A stretch of DNA of 57,058 bases from Candidatus Poribacteria bacterium (GTDB taxonomy: Bacteria > Poribacteria > WGA-4E > WGA-3G), in NCBI GenBank assembly GCA_022394775.1, contig JAGFCB010000110.1, positions 1 to 57,058 of the forward strand, read 5' to 3'. Below the pieces are notes generated by a model, which worked only from the letters and a program-made list of their open reading frames with translations, had not been told where the DNA came from and ran no database searches. Below, piece by piece: positions 25,301-33,468 of this stretch (position 1 is the first letter of the stretch; every line of letters begins with the position of its first letter). The position numbers were made by a program, and so were the translations under genes.

Positions 25301-25329
25301 ATTATAGCGCAAGTTTTCGGAAAAGTCAA
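25301..25329 (-). promoter_or_regulatory. Near-consensus sigma70 promoter of the small protein / Gly-Gly protein / E1 run
   Basis: TTGACT (25329-25324) and TATAAT (25306-25301) are separated by 17 bases on the minus strand; transcription would start near 25294, about 50 bases before the ATG at 25243. Confidence 0.7.
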
Positions 25330-25367
25330 TTTTTATATTTTTTTATTTCTATCCAATAAAGCGTGAA

Positions 25368-25603
25368 TCATCCGTATTTCTTCAGGCGCTCCTCTTCAAG
25401 AATCTTTTTGCATTCCTCATCAGTTGGGGGACGCTTATCTGTTTTCATAATCGCCTGAATTTCTTCCAAGGTCATGGTCTGGGGGGAGGTAGAATTTGCT
25501 CGGGAACCACGGTTTCTAAAATCCTACGGGCCAAATCAATGCGCACTTCCGGTTCCCAAGTTCTCACACGATTCAACACTTCAAACATCTCTTTAGAATT
25601 CAT
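25368..25603 (-). pseudogene. Antitoxin-like gene split into two frames at a run of six C
   Basis: The first frame (25603-25472, 43 residues) begins MNSKEMFEVLNRVRTWEPEV and runs through RIDLARRILETVVPEQILPP. The second (25475-25368, 35 residues) begins MTLEEIQAIMKTDKRPPTDE and ends EEERLKKYG. Together they look like one short antitoxin-type protein: an N-terminal RxWxPExRxxLARRILE helix and the PPTDEExxxILEExRLxKYG ending that I associate with PIN-toxin antitoxins. The frames meet at C6 on the minus strand (25486-25481); one more C would fuse them. A Shine-Dalgarno (GGGAG) precedes the first ATG. The frames also overlap as ATGA, so coupled translation of two peptides is possible. No toxin gene is adjacent. 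Confidence 0.55.
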
Positions 25604-25634
25604 AATGTGAAACTCCCATAACCATCTGATGGAT

Positions 25635-25683
25635 AAAAAAGCGATTGCCTAACCCGCCCGTTTCGGGCGCGGGCGGCAATCGC
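25635..25683 (-). terminator. Rho-independent terminator after the sulfite reductase gene
   Basis: GCGATTGCC (25641-25649) and GGCAATCGC (25675-25683) form a 9-bp perfect stem with a GC-rich CCCGCCC/GGGCG core inside. On the minus strand a run of six T (25640-25635) follows directly. Confidence 0.88.
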
Positions 25684-25725
25684 CTTCGTGTGAAGCTTAG
25701 TTCCGGCGAACCGTAACCTTAAACC

Positions 25726-28170
25726 TTACTCACCCTTCCGAACGGTAAGGCGGTAATGTTTTCCGACCTTCTTCGTGTCAACAATCTCATGACCGTCGTT
25801 AGCGAGGCTCTTCGGCACGTTCTCAAAAGGCTCACCATCGTCGATAGTGACTTCAAGGAGCTGACCGAGATCCATCGTCTCCAAACGGACCTTTGCCTGG
25901 ACGTAGTTGAACGGGCAAGCCACACCTTTCAGATCGAGACTATCAGTGATTTCCTCAATGGGTTTCGTCTCTTTGACAACCTTCGGCTTCCGTGCGGGTC
26001 GCGAGCGCCGTGATTTGCGACGACTTTCTTCCTCTTCTTCCTGTTTAATACGCATACGATTATACACGTTATGCGATTCTTCTACGAAGAGTGTCGCTTC
26101 CTCAACCCGACGGTGTGCTAATTCGTGGTCAAACGTAGAAGCATCTTCCTCCGTTGCCTTGAAGATGTGCGCACCGTAACCGGGGAAGAAATTACCGGGT
26201 TCAAAGAAATGGGGACGGAATGCCTCGACGGTGGTCGCGTCATCAATATATTGCAACCCTACCGTCGTCAAGAGTCCATCTGCAGCCCGGATCATCGCAT
26301 TGAAAGCCAACTCCGCAGAATCTTGATATTCACCTTTCTCCAAGTTCAAACCGGATTCGTAGATGAGCCGATCCGCTTCTTCCAACTTCATGGAGACAAG
26401 TGCTACAACCTCTCCTGCACATTCACCGACACCCGTTTTGAGCTGGTAATCCTTCGTGTCGCCAGTGTCTACGTAGAATTCAGGGGCTTCCTCATAGGAA
26501 GGAATTTTATCGTACTTAGACAAAATCGTCTTGATTTCCGCTTTACCGAGCCGTCCGACGTAATCGGTGAAGGATTCTTCCTCATTTCGCTCCGCCGTGT
26601 ACTTGCCGGTTAACTCTTCAATGAACGCAGGAATATATTTGCCGTGGATTTTTCCAGTAGCAAGTCCGTAAGAACTGGCGTTCTCAATCATGTGTCCACC
26701 GAGGAGTACTTGATAGTAAGGCGCGATATGCTCACCCATCCGGCGCGAGGAACCGAAGAAACCTATATTCGCAACGTGATGCTGCCCGCACGAGTTCGGG
26801 CAACCACTAATCTTAATCCGAAAGTCTTTGATCTCATTCTGCACACCCGCTTCAAGGAAATGGCTCCGCAGATGCGCTGCCAGACCCCGTGAAGAAGATA
26901 CACCGAGTTTGCAGGAATCCGTACCTGGGCAAGCCGTAATATCAACCATAGACTCTGCACCCGGGTCACCAAGACCGATCTCTTTCAGTTCGCGATAAAG
27001 TGCTGGTAAATCTGTCATTGTTACCCAACGGAGAACAATGTTCTGCTCGACTGTAGCGCGGATAGTGTCTTTAACATATTTCCGAGAAATATCTGCCAAA
27101 GCACGCGTCTGATCTGAAGTAATGTCGCCAAGCGGTAATGTAATCGTCACAAAAGCGTAACCCGGTTGGCTTTGTAACCGCACATTAGACTGATACCACT
27201 CTTCAAAACCATCAGGTTTCGTGGTGCCGTTGAGCTGCGTCGGTGCCTTGAGTGGACTTTCATTGTAGGCATCAAGGTTATCCAAATATGCTGTCCATTC
27301 AGGATCATGCCGTAGGGTTTCACGATCTTCAAGCACCTGCTTGCGAAATTCCTCAATGCCGTACTTGGCGATAACAAACTTCAGTCGCGCCTTATTCCGA
27401 TTTCTGCGCTCACCTAAACGGGTGAAGACTCTGCAAATAGACTGTGAAATCGGCAGGAGTTCTTCTGCGGAGACAAAATCATCGAAAACTTTCGCCTGAT
27501 GTGGTACTGCGCCGAGTCCGCCACCGACATAGAGTTTAAAACCGCGTTTGACTTCACCATCGACCTCTTTAACAGCGGCAACCGCACCGATGTCGTGCAT
27601 ATTTGCTAAGCCGCAAGCGTGTTCTTCACATCCAGAAAACGCGATTTTGAACTTACGACCGAAATCTTGTGCATCCGGGTGCCCCAAGAGGAATGCTGAC
27701 AATGCCTTAGAATAGGGTGTTACATCAAACGTCTCATCTTGGCATACACCGCTGAGAGGACATGCTGTGACGTTTCGGACAACGTTACCACACGCTTCTT
27801 TTGTAGTGATGTCAACGCTTGCGAGGCGACGCATCAGTTCCGGGGTGTTGTTAATGTCCACGTAGTGGTATTGTACGTCTTGACGGGTGGTAATGTGGAT
27901 GATGTTATCCGAAAATTCTTCCGCCACATCCGCCAACATTTCGAGTTGTGTCGCTGTAAGCCCACCGAATGGAATTTTGACACGGATCATCTGGGACCGG
28001 TCATCGCGCTGTCCGTAAACCCCGTGCCGAAGCCTAAACTCAGTAAAGAGCGTCTCTTCTACTTGCCCGGCTTGTACTCGACCGAGCTGAATTTCATAAA
28101 TTTCAATTTCGCGGGCAACATCAGCGGGGATAGCCGATACATCGTAAGCGCCCGCGTATTCAGTAGCCAT
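25726..28170 (-). CDS. Sulfite reductase (siroheme, ferredoxin-type) fused to HEPN-like and TusA-like domains
   Basis: The 814-residue protein starts with a nitrite/sulfite reductase core of about 540 residues. The siroheme and [4Fe-4S] ligands are the Cys pairs in TACPGTDSCKLG and ISGCPNSCGQHH. This core reduces sulfite to sulfide in the cytoplasm. A helical region follows at about 580-700 (VSMKLEEADRLIYESGL, then AELAFNAMIRAADGLL), resembling a HEPN domain. A Lys/Arg-rich linker leads to a C-terminal TusA/SirA-like domain (LDLKGVACPFNYVQAKV) with the sulfur-carrying Cys in a CPxN variant of the CPxP motif. Fusion of a reductase to a persulfide carrier suggests that sulfide is handed on as protein-bound sulfur. 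AAGGAG precedes the ATG; a promoter and terminator bracket the gene. Confidence 0.92.
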   Translation of the reverse strand: MATEYAGAYDVSAIPADVAREIEIYEIQLGRVQAGQVEETLFTEFRLRHGVYGQRDDRSQMIRVKIPFGGLTATQLEMLADVAEEFSDNIIHITTRQDVQYHYVDINNTPELMRRLASVDITTKEACGNVVRNVTACPLSGVCQDETFDVTPYSKALSAFLLGHPDAQDFGRKFKIAFSGCEEHACGLANMHDIGAVAAVKEVDGEVKRGFKLYVGGGLGAVPHQAKVFDDFVSAEELLPISQSICRVFTRLGERRNRNKARLKFVIAKYGIEEFRKQVLEDRETLRHDPEWTAYLDNLDAYNESPLKAPTQLNGTTKPDGFEEWYQSNVRLQSQPGYAFVTITLPLGDITSDQTRALADISRKYVKDTIRATVEQNIVLRWVTMTDLPALYRELKEIGLGDPGAESMVDITACPGTDSCKLGVSSSRGLAAHLRSHFLEAGVQNEIKDFRIKISGCPNSCGQHHVANIGFFGSSRRMGEHIAPYYQVLLGGHMIENASSYGLATGKIHGKYIPAFIEELTGKYTAERNEEESFTDYVGRLGKAEIKTILSKYDKIPSYEEAPEFYVDTGDTKDYQLKTGVGECAGEVVALVSMKLEEADRLIYESGLNLEKGEYQDSAELAFNAMIRAADGLLTTVGLQYIDDATTVEAFRPHFFEPGNFFPGYGAHIFKATEEDASTFDHELAHRRVEEATLFVEESHNVYNRMRIKQEEEEESRRKSRRSRPARKPKVVKETKPIEEITDSLDLKGVACPFNYVQAKVRLETMDLGQLLEVTIDDGEPFENVPKSLANDGHEIVDTKKVGKHYRLTVRKGE

Positions 28171-28291
28171 TCTGTACTCCTTATTAACCTCAGATTCTTC
28201 TTGTTAATTAATGCCCGATTGCTTTCTATTTCGTTGGCGTTTGGGTGCCGACTTTCATAGCGTCCAGCCACTAAAAACCTTTAAATAGTAT

Positions 28292-28320
28292 AGTATACTG
28301 TAAAAGAAAATAAAAAGCAA
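28292..28320 (-). promoter_or_regulatory. Sigma70-type promoter of the sulfite reductase gene
   Basis: TTGCTT (28320-28315) and TATACT (28297-28292) are 17 bases apart on the minus strand. The leader would be about 115 bases. It holds a short frame reading MKVGTQTPTK with no clear ribosome site, and I see no riboswitch that I recognise. Confidence 0.5.
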
Positions 28321-28322
28321 GT

Positions 28323-29417
28323 CTAATTTTCTGGCGCGTCTCCCCAATCTGGAATTGGAAGTAATTCGCCATCTCGCATAGCAGATTCATGTGCCACCAA
28401 TCCGGGGGCACAGTACCGAACTGCCTCCCAAACATTGATGCGCGGCAATCGTTGACGATTGACAGAATCCACAAACTCATGCACAAGATACGCATGTGAA
28501 CCGCCATGCCCACCGAGATCCGCTGCAAGTGCTTCAGGAAGGTGTTCGTGTGTTTGTGAAGGCTGAACAATTTCCCTTTCACTTTTACCTGTCCACACAC
28601 AGCCTGCGAGACTCTGTTCATAACTACCTTCCGTCCCATAGATCCCACTCACGCGCTCAGACCCTGGATGTCCAATACGCCGAAACTCACAGATTTGCAT
28701 CGTCGCACCATTGCTCATTGTAAAAAGTCCGACTTCATTGGAGAACGGGTTCTTATGAATGGTATCCGTCCGAAACCAATCGTCGTTTGGGTAGATATAC
28801 CCTTGGGCTGAAACCGATGTTGCGTGCGCTTTCATCACAGAGATCGGGAAACAGGTTGAATGCGTCGGGTAATACATCGGAATACCACCCATCTTGTCGC
28901 GTCCCCATTGTGCACCCCACCGGTTTTTTGCCACATCGTAGAGTCCGTGGTCCATATCGTGAAAATACTCGGCGCGGCAGTGAACAAATTCCCCAAACGC
29001 GCCCTCCGCAGCTTTCTGGCGACAGAAGGCTGTCTCCGGACGGAAATAACTCGTTTCACCGTTCATGTAGATCATGCCAGTCCGTTCAGCGGTTCTGACA
29101 AGTTGTTCGCATTCATCCAAAGATACAGCCGCTGGAACAGCCGTATAGACATGCTTCCCAGCTTCCATTGCTTGAATCGCTTGTGGCGCATGTATCCAGT
29201 GCTGCGTGATAATCACAAGGGCATCCAAATCTGATTTGCAAATCTCATCAAGGCTTGAATACGTCTCGGAAATCTCAAATTGTTTTGCCCATTTCGACAA
29301 TCTATCTTCGCGCAAATCACATAACGCAAGCCGATGTACATCCGGATGCGCCTTATACGATTGGATAAACGACGGTCCGAACATCCCTAACCCTACCATC
29401 CCTACACTGATACTCAT
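28323..29417 (-). CDS. Gfo/Idh/MocA-family oxidoreductase
   Basis: This 364-residue NAD(P)-dependent dehydrogenase has a Rossmann start (VGMVGLGMFGPSF) and the family's active-site region, but the usual EKP motif reads AVPAAVSLDE, so the conserved Lys is missing. The substrate domain has GGIPMYYPTHSTCFPI with the expected His. It may act on sugars or inositols, though the missing Lys could mean altered or lost dehydrogenase activity. GGAG lies before the ATG. A second family member starts on the opposite strand, and the two face away from a pair of strong divergent promoters. Confidence 0.9.
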   Translation of the reverse strand: MSISVGMVGLGMFGPSFIQSYKAHPDVHRLALCDLREDRLSKWAKQFEISETYSSLDEICKSDLDALVIITQHWIHAPQAIQAMEAGKHVYTAVPAAVSLDECEQLVRTAERTGMIYMNGETSYFRPETAFCRQKAAEGAFGEFVHCRAEYFHDMDHGLYDVAKNRWGAQWGRDKMGGIPMYYPTHSTCFPISVMKAHATSVSAQGYIYPNDDWFRTDTIHKNPFSNEVGLFTMSNGATMQICEFRRIGHPGSERVSGIYGTEGSYEQSLAGCVWTGKSEREIVQPSQTHEHLPEALAADLGGHGGSHAYLVHEFVDSVNRQRLPRINVWEAVRYCAPGLVAHESAMRDGELLPIPDWGDAPEN

Positions 29418-29448
29418 CCGTTCTCTCCTTTAGCACTATTTACATCAG

Positions 29449-29477
29449 AAAATAGCATGTATTAAGAATACTGTCAA
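29449..29477 (-). promoter_or_regulatory. Sigma70-type promoter of the minus-strand oxidoreductase
   Basis: TTGACA (29477-29472), 17-base spacer, TATTTT (29454-29449). Confidence 0.6.
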
Positions 29478-29498
29478 GTATATACACAAAGATATTTA

Positions 29499-29526
29499 TT
29501 GACAAAACTGCGAACACCCGTATAAT
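29499..29526 (+). promoter_or_regulatory. Consensus sigma70 promoter of the plus-strand oxidoreductase / isomerase genes
   Basis: TTGACA (29499-29504), 16-base spacer, TATAAT (29521-29526). It lies back to back with the divergent promoter at 29449-29477, leaving 21 bases between the two -35 boxes, so one regulator could control both directions. Confidence 0.7.
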
Positions 29527-29627
29527 AAGTGCAAAGTCGCCGTTGGGAGTTACAAACAAATGCTTCTTTAGATTGTGCGTTTCCCCTTAGGCGAGATCAA
29601 ATTTCATCTATTGGAAGGAATAATAAA

Positions 29628-30710
29628 ATGGCATTAAAAGTTGGCGTTGTCGGCATGAGCGGCATCGGTAATAACCATGCAAATTGCCACGCAAATGACG
29701 ACTTAGCAGAACTGGTCGCGGTGTGTGATATTGCGAAAGATCGCGCGGACAGCGCGGCAGAACGGCTCGGTGTAAAAGCGTATTACAGTCTCGCTGACAT
29801 GATCGACGGTGAACCCGATTTGGACATTGTTGATGTTACCACCGGCGGATATGAAAACGGAAGTTGGCACTACGAACCGACAATGGAGGCACTCGACAAC
29901 GGGAAGCATGTTCTTGTCGAGAAACCGATCTCCAACGACATCGGACAGGCACGAGAAATGGTCGCGAAAGCCACAGAAGAAGATCTCTATCTCGGTTGTA
30001 ACCTGAACCACTATTTCACGCCGCCTGCCGACCAAGCAAAAAAATATATCGACGATGGACATATCGGGGAGCAGGTCTATTGTCTTCACAAAATGGGATT
30101 CGCTGGCGGTGAGTTCAACTATAACTACGCAAACGCCCCACGTTCTGATGGATTCCCCTACTTCCACGTGAAAGCGTTCCTGTCGCATCCATTCAGCGTA
30201 ATGCGTCATTTCTGCGGTGATATAACACATGTGCAAGCGTTTATGGAACGCCCGCATTTTAGGCGCGGTGCAGGCGATCTCATGGTCTCTATTAACGGCA
30301 TCCATCTCCGGTTTGAGAACGGGTGCATCGGCTATTTGTTAAGCCAACGCGGTGATGCCACGTTCGGTCTTGGCGGTTGGTGGAGTGTTGAACTCGCAGG
30401 TACCCGCGGCACGTTTTGCATTGAAAACTGCATTGAGAAGGTAACATATTGGCCGTCACCGGGCGCGCCCGATTTTTCTGGTGAACCCATTGTCACCGAA
30501 TCTGGCATTACTGACTTCGGTGAGACATTCCCGTTGCGGATTCACGCGTTTTTAGAGGACATCACAAACGGCGTGCCGAAAGAGCAACTCCGAGCCTCCG
30601 GCAGAGACGCACTCGCTACACTTGAGTACACTTGGGCTGCAATGGAATCTTATGAACAAGGTGGTATCCTCGTCCGTCCGCATCCGCTTCCACCCTTGAA
30701 AGGATTATAG
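29628..30710 (+). CDS. Gfo/Idh/MocA-family oxidoreductase
   Basis: The 360-residue product has the Rossmann start VGVVGMSGIGNNHANCH, and the intact catalytic motif VEKPISNDI, with the Lys used in hydride transfer. The substrate domain contains YFHVKAFLSHPFSVMRHFCG. It is predicted to oxidise a sugar or polyol with NAD(P). I start it at the ATG at 29628 (AAGGAA upstream), not at the in-frame codon at 29529, because the extra 33 residues precede the cofactor fold and overlap the promoter. A TIM-barrel isomerase follows after about 30 bases, a common pairing in sugar or inositol catabolism. Confidence 0.92.
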   Translation: MALKVGVVGMSGIGNNHANCHANDDLAELVAVCDIAKDRADSAAERLGVKAYYSLADMIDGEPDLDIVDVTTGGYENGSWHYEPTMEALDNGKHVLVEKPISNDIGQAREMVAKATEEDLYLGCNLNHYFTPPADQAKKYIDDGHIGEQVYCLHKMGFAGGEFNYNYANAPRSDGFPYFHVKAFLSHPFSVMRHFCGDITHVQAFMERPHFRRGAGDLMVSINGIHLRFENGCIGYLLSQRGDATFGLGGWWSVELAGTRGTFCIENCIEKVTYWPSPGAPDFSGEPIVTESGITDFGETFPLRIHAFLEDITNGVPKEQLRASGRDALATLEYTWAAMESYEQGGILVRPHPLPPLKGL

Positions 30711-30742
30711 GACATCACAGTTTTACAGAAGGAGAAATACAC

Positions 30743-31540
30743 TTGAAATTAGGAGCAAATTCGGTGCTGTTCGGCGGTTACGATATGGAATCCGCCTTCA
30801 AACACATCGCTATGGCTGGTTACGACGGCATTGAACTCTCTGCGATTGACGGGATGAGCCAGCACCTCGTCCTCGCAAACTGGCAAGAACTTGCCGACGA
30901 CATTAAACGTTACGCAAAAGAATACGAATTAGAGTTGTTAGCGATGGAGCAGCCCTCACGCGATTCAGAGAAAATGGAACTCGCTTTCCAAGCGGCAGCT
31001 GAGATCGGCGTTCCGATTATTAACTGCGGTCCCGGCGGTTCCTCGGACGATGAATCCGCATGGCCCGAAGTTATTGATTCATTGGGCAATCTCTCCGCGC
31101 GTGCGGAGCACTACGGCGTAACACTTTGCGTCAAAGCACACGTCGGGGCAAGCATTTATAACACGCCAACGACCCTCCGTGCCATGGAAGCGATCTCGTC
31201 ACCAGCATTTGGGATTGACATGGATCCATCGCATATCCATCGCGCGGGCGAAAACCCCGTAGAGGCGATTGCTGCTGTCGTTTCGCGCGTCAAACATGTG
31301 CATATCCGGGATTGTAAGGGAATGGAACGGGGTCCCGGTGCCCCTGAATTGCAAGCGAACGGACGTGGTGATATTGATCTCGTCGGTTATATCCGTGTCC
31401 TACATGAGAACGGCTATACCGGCCCGCTGAACCTTGAGGTGATCGGCGCGAAAGAGTATAGTTTAGAGCAGTGTTGCACGATTGCCGCAGAATCTCGTGG
31501 GCACATGCAAGCGTGTTTGCAAGCGTGTGATGCGCGCTGA
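30743..31540 (+). CDS. Sugar phosphate isomerase/epimerase (AP-endonuclease family 2 TIM barrel)
   Basis: The 265-residue product is a xylose isomerase-like TIM barrel. Metal-binding residues are seen in GYDGIELSAIDG, FGIDMDPSHIHRAG, VKHVHIRDCKG and LNLEVIG (Glu, Asp/His, His and Glu). The start is TTG at 30743, with GGAG eight bases before it. It probably interconverts the keto-sugar or inositol derivative handled by the adjacent oxidoreductase. Confidence 0.92.
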   Translation: MKLGANSVLFGGYDMESAFKHIAMAGYDGIELSAIDGMSQHLVLANWQELADDIKRYAKEYELELLAMEQPSRDSEKMELAFQAAAEIGVPIINCGPGGSSDDESAWPEVIDSLGNLSARAEHYGVTLCVKAHVGASIYNTPTTLRAMEAISSPAFGIDMDPSHIHRAGENPVEAIAAVVSRVKHVHIRDCKGMERGPGAPELQANGRGDIDLVGYIRVLHENGYTGPLNLEVIGAKEYSLEQCCTIAAESRGHMQACLQACDAR

Positions 31541-31549
31541 TCTCTGAAT

Positions 31550-31580
31550 CAAGTAGGTAGATCCATAGTCTGCCTACTTG
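31550..31580 (+). terminator. Terminator-like hairpin after the isomerase gene
   Basis: CAAGTAGG (31550-31557) and CCTACTTG (31573-31580) pair perfectly, with two further pairs past a mismatch. A weak T-rich stretch (TTTT) follows nine bases later. Confidence 0.45.
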
Positions 31581-31613
31581 TGCCACTTTTCAACCACTAT
31601 AGGAAAGAGCAAC

Positions 31614-32141
31614 ATGAAACAGAAATCGCTTCTGATCTCATTAGCAGGCGGAATTTTGGCTCTTCTCAGCATCTTTTTGCCGTGGGCTAAGTTTGACATA
31701 TCTTCAATACTCTATGAAGACAGGACCACCGAAGTTATTACACATTCAGGCTTTGAAACAGACAGATTCTTGGCCACACTTACATTCGTTGTTGCATTGG
31801 CAATTCTTGGTATCTCCATTTACACTCTGAATCAAAAAACACCTTGGAAATCCAGAAAGATTCTACTAAGTAGCAGTGGAGCCGGGCTTTTATGTGTTTT
31901 GTTGACACTTGCCTTATTCACCCAATCAATGAATTCATTCATAGAAAAAATGTCGGATATTGCTTTTGATGAATCCACTAATGATTTTGGAAGGGCTATG
32001 GATTTCAGTTTCAAGGAGGCTTTTGAAAACGCTATAAGTCTCCAATTCGGCGGATTTGGTGCAGCTATCGGATTTATTGTTGCTTTTATCGGTGCCTGGA
32101 GCCTTCCCAAATCAAATCTCTCTATGGAAAACAGAGAATAG
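31614..32141 (+). CDS. Hypothetical four-helix membrane protein
   Basis: The 175-residue product has four membrane segments: LLISLAGGILALLSIFLPWA, LATLTFVVALAILGISIY, SGAGLLCVLLTLALF and FGAAIGFIVAFIGAWSL. I see no enzyme motif and cannot name a family. I start it at the ATG at 31614 (AGGAAAGAG upstream) and not at 31578, which lies inside the preceding hairpin. Codon use is more AT-rich than its neighbours, which could indicate different origin, but this is an impression. Confidence 0.75.
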   Translation: MKQKSLLISLAGGILALLSIFLPWAKFDISSILYEDRTTEVITHSGFETDRFLATLTFVVALAILGISIYTLNQKTPWKSRKILLSSSGAGLLCVLLTLALFTQSMNSFIEKMSDIAFDESTNDFGRAMDFSFKEAFENAISLQFGGFGAAIGFIVAFIGAWSLPKSNLSMENRE

Positions 32142-32198
32142 AAAATTTAACCTATTAATCTGCATCAGTATATAACAGAGTGTAGTCGTGACCATTTG

Positions 32199-32993
32199 CT
32201 ACTGAAAACGGATTTCTGACAACGGAATTCCGCTGTTAAACATCTGTATCGGCGGGATGTCCTCTTCCACTTCTGCCAATCCACATAACCAGTTCCATGT
32301 CAATTCACCCCTACGCCGATCACGATAGGATTCTATCTCCGTTACGTATGGATGTCTCCCTTGATGCTGATAAGGCGGAATCTCATCAGAATCGCGCACC
32401 CAATCGCGTTTCGGCATCGCCATTCGGTAATATGAGAACTTAATCATCCCGCGTCTGTCGGCATTGAGTTTCGGCCCCGCTTTATGCCAGATGCCGTAGC
32501 GTGTCATCGCGACGGTACCTGCCGGAACAGTGAGTGAGAGCTGTCCGAGAATATCGCCGTAATGCGCAATTGCTTCCCTGTCCACAAGCCGATGGTGGGA
32601 ACCGGGCAATATCATCGTCGGTCCATCTTCGATTTTCACCGCTTTCGGGTAATAGTAGCACTGGAGATGTGTGATACCATATCCGTACTCGGTAATCCCG
32701 TCGGAGTGCCACGTTTGTCCACGGTGCGGCGCTTCAAAGAGGTGATGGTGTGCACTTGTCGGCACGAGAAAATTCGCACCCAACAGTGAGCGTACAACCC
32801 CCGCGACTTCCGGATGGAGCAGGACGTTTCGACGAAATTCATCCGTGAGCACAAAATCGTTGAGACGTCCACCGTTTACGGATTCACATTCCGTATTGAA
32901 ATCCGGATCAACGATGTTCTCTAACGTGATATAGCCATTATGGATAAACTGCATGACCTGCAGGTCATTTAGTGTCGGTTCAACGTTAATCAT
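32199..32993 (-). CDS. Phytanoyl-CoA dioxygenase (PhyH)-family Fe(II)/2-oxoglutarate oxygenase
   Basis: The 264-residue product carries the His-x-Asp iron ligand in TWHSDGITEYG, the distal His in RYGIWHKAGPK, and the Arg (RRGMIKFSYYR) expected to bind 2-oxoglutarate. Substrates vary widely in this family and cannot be deduced. AAGGAAGGA precedes the ATG. Confidence 0.93.
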   Translation of the reverse strand: MINVEPTLNDLQVMQFIHNGYITLENIVDPDFNTECESVNGGRLNDFVLTDEFRRNVLLHPEVAGVVRSLLGANFLVPTSAHHHLFEAPHRGQTWHSDGITEYGYGITHLQCYYYPKAVKIEDGPTMILPGSHHRLVDREAIAHYGDILGQLSLTVPAGTVAMTRYGIWHKAGPKLNADRRGMIKFSYYRMAMPKRDWVRDSDEIPPYQHQGRHPYVTEIESYRDRRRGELTWNWLCGLAEVEEDIPPIQMFNSGIPLSEIRFQ

Positions 32994-33005
32994 TTTATCC
33001 TTCCT

Positions 33006-33365
33006 TTACACAAATTTCTCTAAAATAAATTCATAAGTAAGGTAGGTGTTATCGACATCTGTAAAATTATAGAGCTCAGGGCGCGGAAATTGGACAATCC
33101 GCCAACCGTCATTGACCGCATCAAGCACTGAGGCATAGGGCGCATCTTGCGACGGTAGCACAGGTTCATCCGACGCGGTTGTGTCGTACAAAGCCCATCC
33201 GCCAAGTGGCGAGCGCAAGTTCGTGGATTTGGAATAGAGATAGAGAAGGAGCTGCTTCTCTGAATTCACGGCAGTGGTTACACCGTGCAGATCAGCCTCA
33301 GTTAATTCACCTGCGTTGAGTTTTTCTACACAATTGTCGAGCCATTCTTTTATCGCTGATTTCAC
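33006..33365 (-). CDS. Hypothetical cytoplasmic protein (119 aa)
   Basis: I start this at the GTG at 33365-33363, with GGGAG eight bases before it; the longer open frame to 33521 would run through the divergent promoter and the SDR start. The product begins VKSAIKEWLDNCVEKLNAGE and contains LGGWALYDTTA and NDGWRIVQFPRPEL. No membrane segment or known motif is seen. It ends 13 bases before the PhyH start and may be co-transcribed with it. Confidence 0.7.
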   Translation of the reverse strand: MKSAIKEWLDNCVEKLNAGELTEADLHGVTTAVNSEKQLLLYLYSKSTNLRSPLGGWALYDTTASDEPVLPSQDAPYASVLDAVNDGWRIVQFPRPELYNFTDVDNTYLTYEFILEKFV

Positions 33366-33420
33366 AAGCGTTTCTCCCTTCGTTACAGTTATTATCATTG
33401 TAGCATTAAAATATAAAATA

Positions 33421-33429
33421 TGGTATAAT
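33421..33429 (+). promoter_or_regulatory. Extended -10 promoter of the SDR gene
   Basis: TGG followed by TATAAT (33424-33429) forms an extended -10; no good -35 is present at 16-18 bases. Transcription would begin near 33436, about 33 bases before the ATG. Confidence 0.45.
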
Positions 33430-33468
33430 AGTTGATAGTTTGTAGAATTATAAGGAAAGGGATTTATC

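Noticed and set aside
28171..28291. A possible riboswitch or leader peptide before the sulfite reductase gene
   Set aside because: The leader is about 115 bases, but I find no SAM, cobalamin or other known aptamer core, and the ten-codon frame has no ribosome site and is not rich in Cys or Met.
28271..28648. A 125-codon minus-strand frame at the end of the oxidoreductase gene
   Set aside because: It is in another frame of the same strand within a well-supported Gfo/Idh/MocA gene, and its product is low in recognisable structure.
29703..30305. A 200-codon minus-strand frame
   Set aside because: It is antisense to the Gfo/Idh/MocA gene with an intact EKP motif; no ribosome site or family signature is seen.
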